6,410 bases of DNA from Candidatus Methanoplasma sp. (lineage in GTDB: Archaea > Thermoplasmatota > Thermoplasmata > Methanomassiliicoccales > Methanomethylophilaceae), in assembly GCA_031256615.1 (NCBI GenBank), contig JAIRQG010000006.1, positions 1-6,410 of the forward strand, in the 5' to 3' direction. Positions 5,493 through 6,410 of the stretch are shown one piece after another; position 1 is the stretch's first letter, and every line of letters starts with the position of its first letter. Position numbers and translations under genes: made by a program. The notes beneath the pieces were generated by a model, which was given only the letters and a program-made list of their open reading frames with translations, did not search any database and had not been told where the DNA came from.

Positions 5493-6410
5493 ATGATAGA
5501 GGATATAGAAGGAGGCATAACGACCCCTCAGGGGTTCAAGGCCACAGGCGTGCACAGCGGCGTCAAATACCGTGCGCTCGATCTGGGAATGGTGTTCTCA
5601 GAAGTACCTGCATCGGCGTTCGTCGGCTATACGAGCAACGAGGTGAAAGCGGCACCGGTGCAGGTGATGATGAAGGAGAACTCCGAGAAACTTTCGGCGG
5701 TGGTCATCAACAGCGGCAATGCGAACGCGCTGACAGGACGCCGCGGAATAGAGGACGTATATGTGATGAAAAATGCCGTAGCGGCGGAACTGAACATCGA
5801 CCCCAAAGAAGTGGGGGTAATGTCCACCGGTCTGATAGGGCGTTTTGTCGATATGCATAAGATACGCTATGGGATAAGCCGCGCAGCACGCGAACTCGAT
5901 GCGGGGCGCGAAGCGGACAGCCTTTTCGCGGAAGCGATCATGACCACAGACACAATAAAGAAAGAGTTCTCGGTCCGTGTCCGCCAGGAGGACGGCACCC
6001 TTGTCTATATCTCGGCGACGTCAAAGGGAAGCGGCATGATATCGCCGCACCTGAAAGTGCTTCACGGCACCACTTTGACAGTGGTAACGACGGACGCATC
6101 CCTGTCGCCTAAATTCCTGGGCAAATGGCAGGAGATCCTCGACAACAGCCTGAACATGGTATCGGTGGACGGAGACCAATCGACGAACGACACAACGATC
6201 ATGATGGCGAACGGCAAGGCAGGCGGTTCATATGCGGATGAAGACCCCGAGTTCATCGCAGCCCTTGAGATGGTGATGACGAAGATCGCAAAGACCATCG
6301 CGTTGGACGGAGAGGGAGCCACAAAGCTTATCGAGGTTCAGGTGACCGGTGCGGATACCAAAGAGGACGCCCGCAAAGTTGTGCATAAGATCATCAACTC
6401 CCCTCTTGTG
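5493..6410 (+). CDS. argJ: Ornithine acetyltransferase / N-acetylglutamate synthase (3' end beyond window)
   Basis: The first 306 codons of ArgJ, which usually has about 390-410. It moves the acetyl group from N-acetylornithine to glutamate, recycling it; some members also use acetyl-CoA. Family motifs in order: G-F-K-A-T-G-V-H near 15-22, K-A-A-P-V near 52-56, V-I-N-S-G-N-A-N-A near 71-79, S-T-G-L-I-G at 111-116 (Thr-Gly of the oxyanion hole), A-I-M-T-T-D-T near 149-155, K-G-S-G-M-I-S-P near 177-184, and D-G-D-Q-S-T-N-D-T further on. The self-cleaving site, usually A-T-M-L, reads H-G-T-T-L here, making Thr193 the likely nucleophile after Gly192. About four extra residues (within H-L-K-V-L-H) separate it from G-M-I-S-P. 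The ATG lies two bases after the argC stop, with GGGTGT at 5481-5486 as a modest ribosome site, so the two genes form one operon. No in-frame TAG occurs in the part seen. Confidence 0.95.
   Translation, partial: MIEDIEGGITTPQGFKATGVHSGVKYRALDLGMVFSEVPASAFVGYTSNEVKAAPVQVMMKENSEKLSAVVINSGNANALTGRRGIEDVYVMKNAVAAELNIDPKEVGVMSTGLIGRFVDMHKIRYGISRAARELDAGREADSLFAEAIMTTDTIKKEFSVRVRQEDGTLVYISATSKGSGMISPHLKVLHGTTLTVVTTDASLSPKFLGKWQEILDNSLNMVSVDGDQSTNDTTIMMANGKAGGSYADEDPEFIAALEMVMTKIAKTIALDGEGATKLIEVQVTGADTKEDARKVVHKIINSPLV

Noticed and set aside
1..6410. CRISPR arrays, tRNA or rRNA genes, insertion-sequence ends
   Set aside because: No regularly spaced repeats, cloverleaf, rRNA motif, transposase or terminal inverted repeats could be seen on either strand.

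Overview
The window looks like chromosomal DNA from an archaeon, most likely a Thermoplasmata-type methanogen of the Methanomassiliicoccales group. This is inferred from several signs. Archaeal TATA (box A) elements sit about 20-30 bases ahead of start codons, several of them leaving almost no leader. The his and arg enzymes read as archaeal forms. Most striking is an in-frame TAG inside an otherwise intact argC. No complete gene here ends in TAG: seven end in TGA and two in TAA. That fits a lineage that reads UAG as pyrrolysine. No 16S rRNA or pyl gene lies in the window, so the taxonomy stays inferential.

Left part (1-1500, plus strand). This stretch is AT-rich at first and accessory in character. 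It holds the C-terminal end of a HExxH metallopeptidase-like protein, then two tandem paralogous genes for about 106-109 aa proteins with a putative helix-turn-helix. The two copies share the same promoter block placed the same distance from the ATG. A short, highly charged 50-aa reading frame follows. None of these has a function I can name with certainty.

Middle part (1497-4106, minus strand). This is a tightly packed histidine cluster transcribed leftwards: hisB, hisF, hisIE (fused) and a PHP-domain phosphatase. Genes abut or overlap by 4 bases (ATGA), so translation is probably coupled. HisF makes IGP and AICAR from PRFAR, HisIE supplies earlier steps, HisB dehydrates IGP, and the PHP protein is the natural candidate for histidinol-phosphate phosphatase. 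A box A gives hisB an essentially leaderless mRNA, and a GC-rich segment plus T-run follows the last gene.

Right part (4071-6410). A divergent intergenic region of about 400 bases holds an imperfect nested hairpin of unknown meaning and the argC promoter with a clear Shine-Dalgarno. argC (with internal TAG at codon 85) and argJ (cut off by the window end) follow, two bases apart. They are consecutive arginine-pathway genes. The readthrough of UAG in ArgC is the main point of interest: if real, arginine synthesis in this organism would depend on pyrrolysine insertion, or at least on amber suppression.
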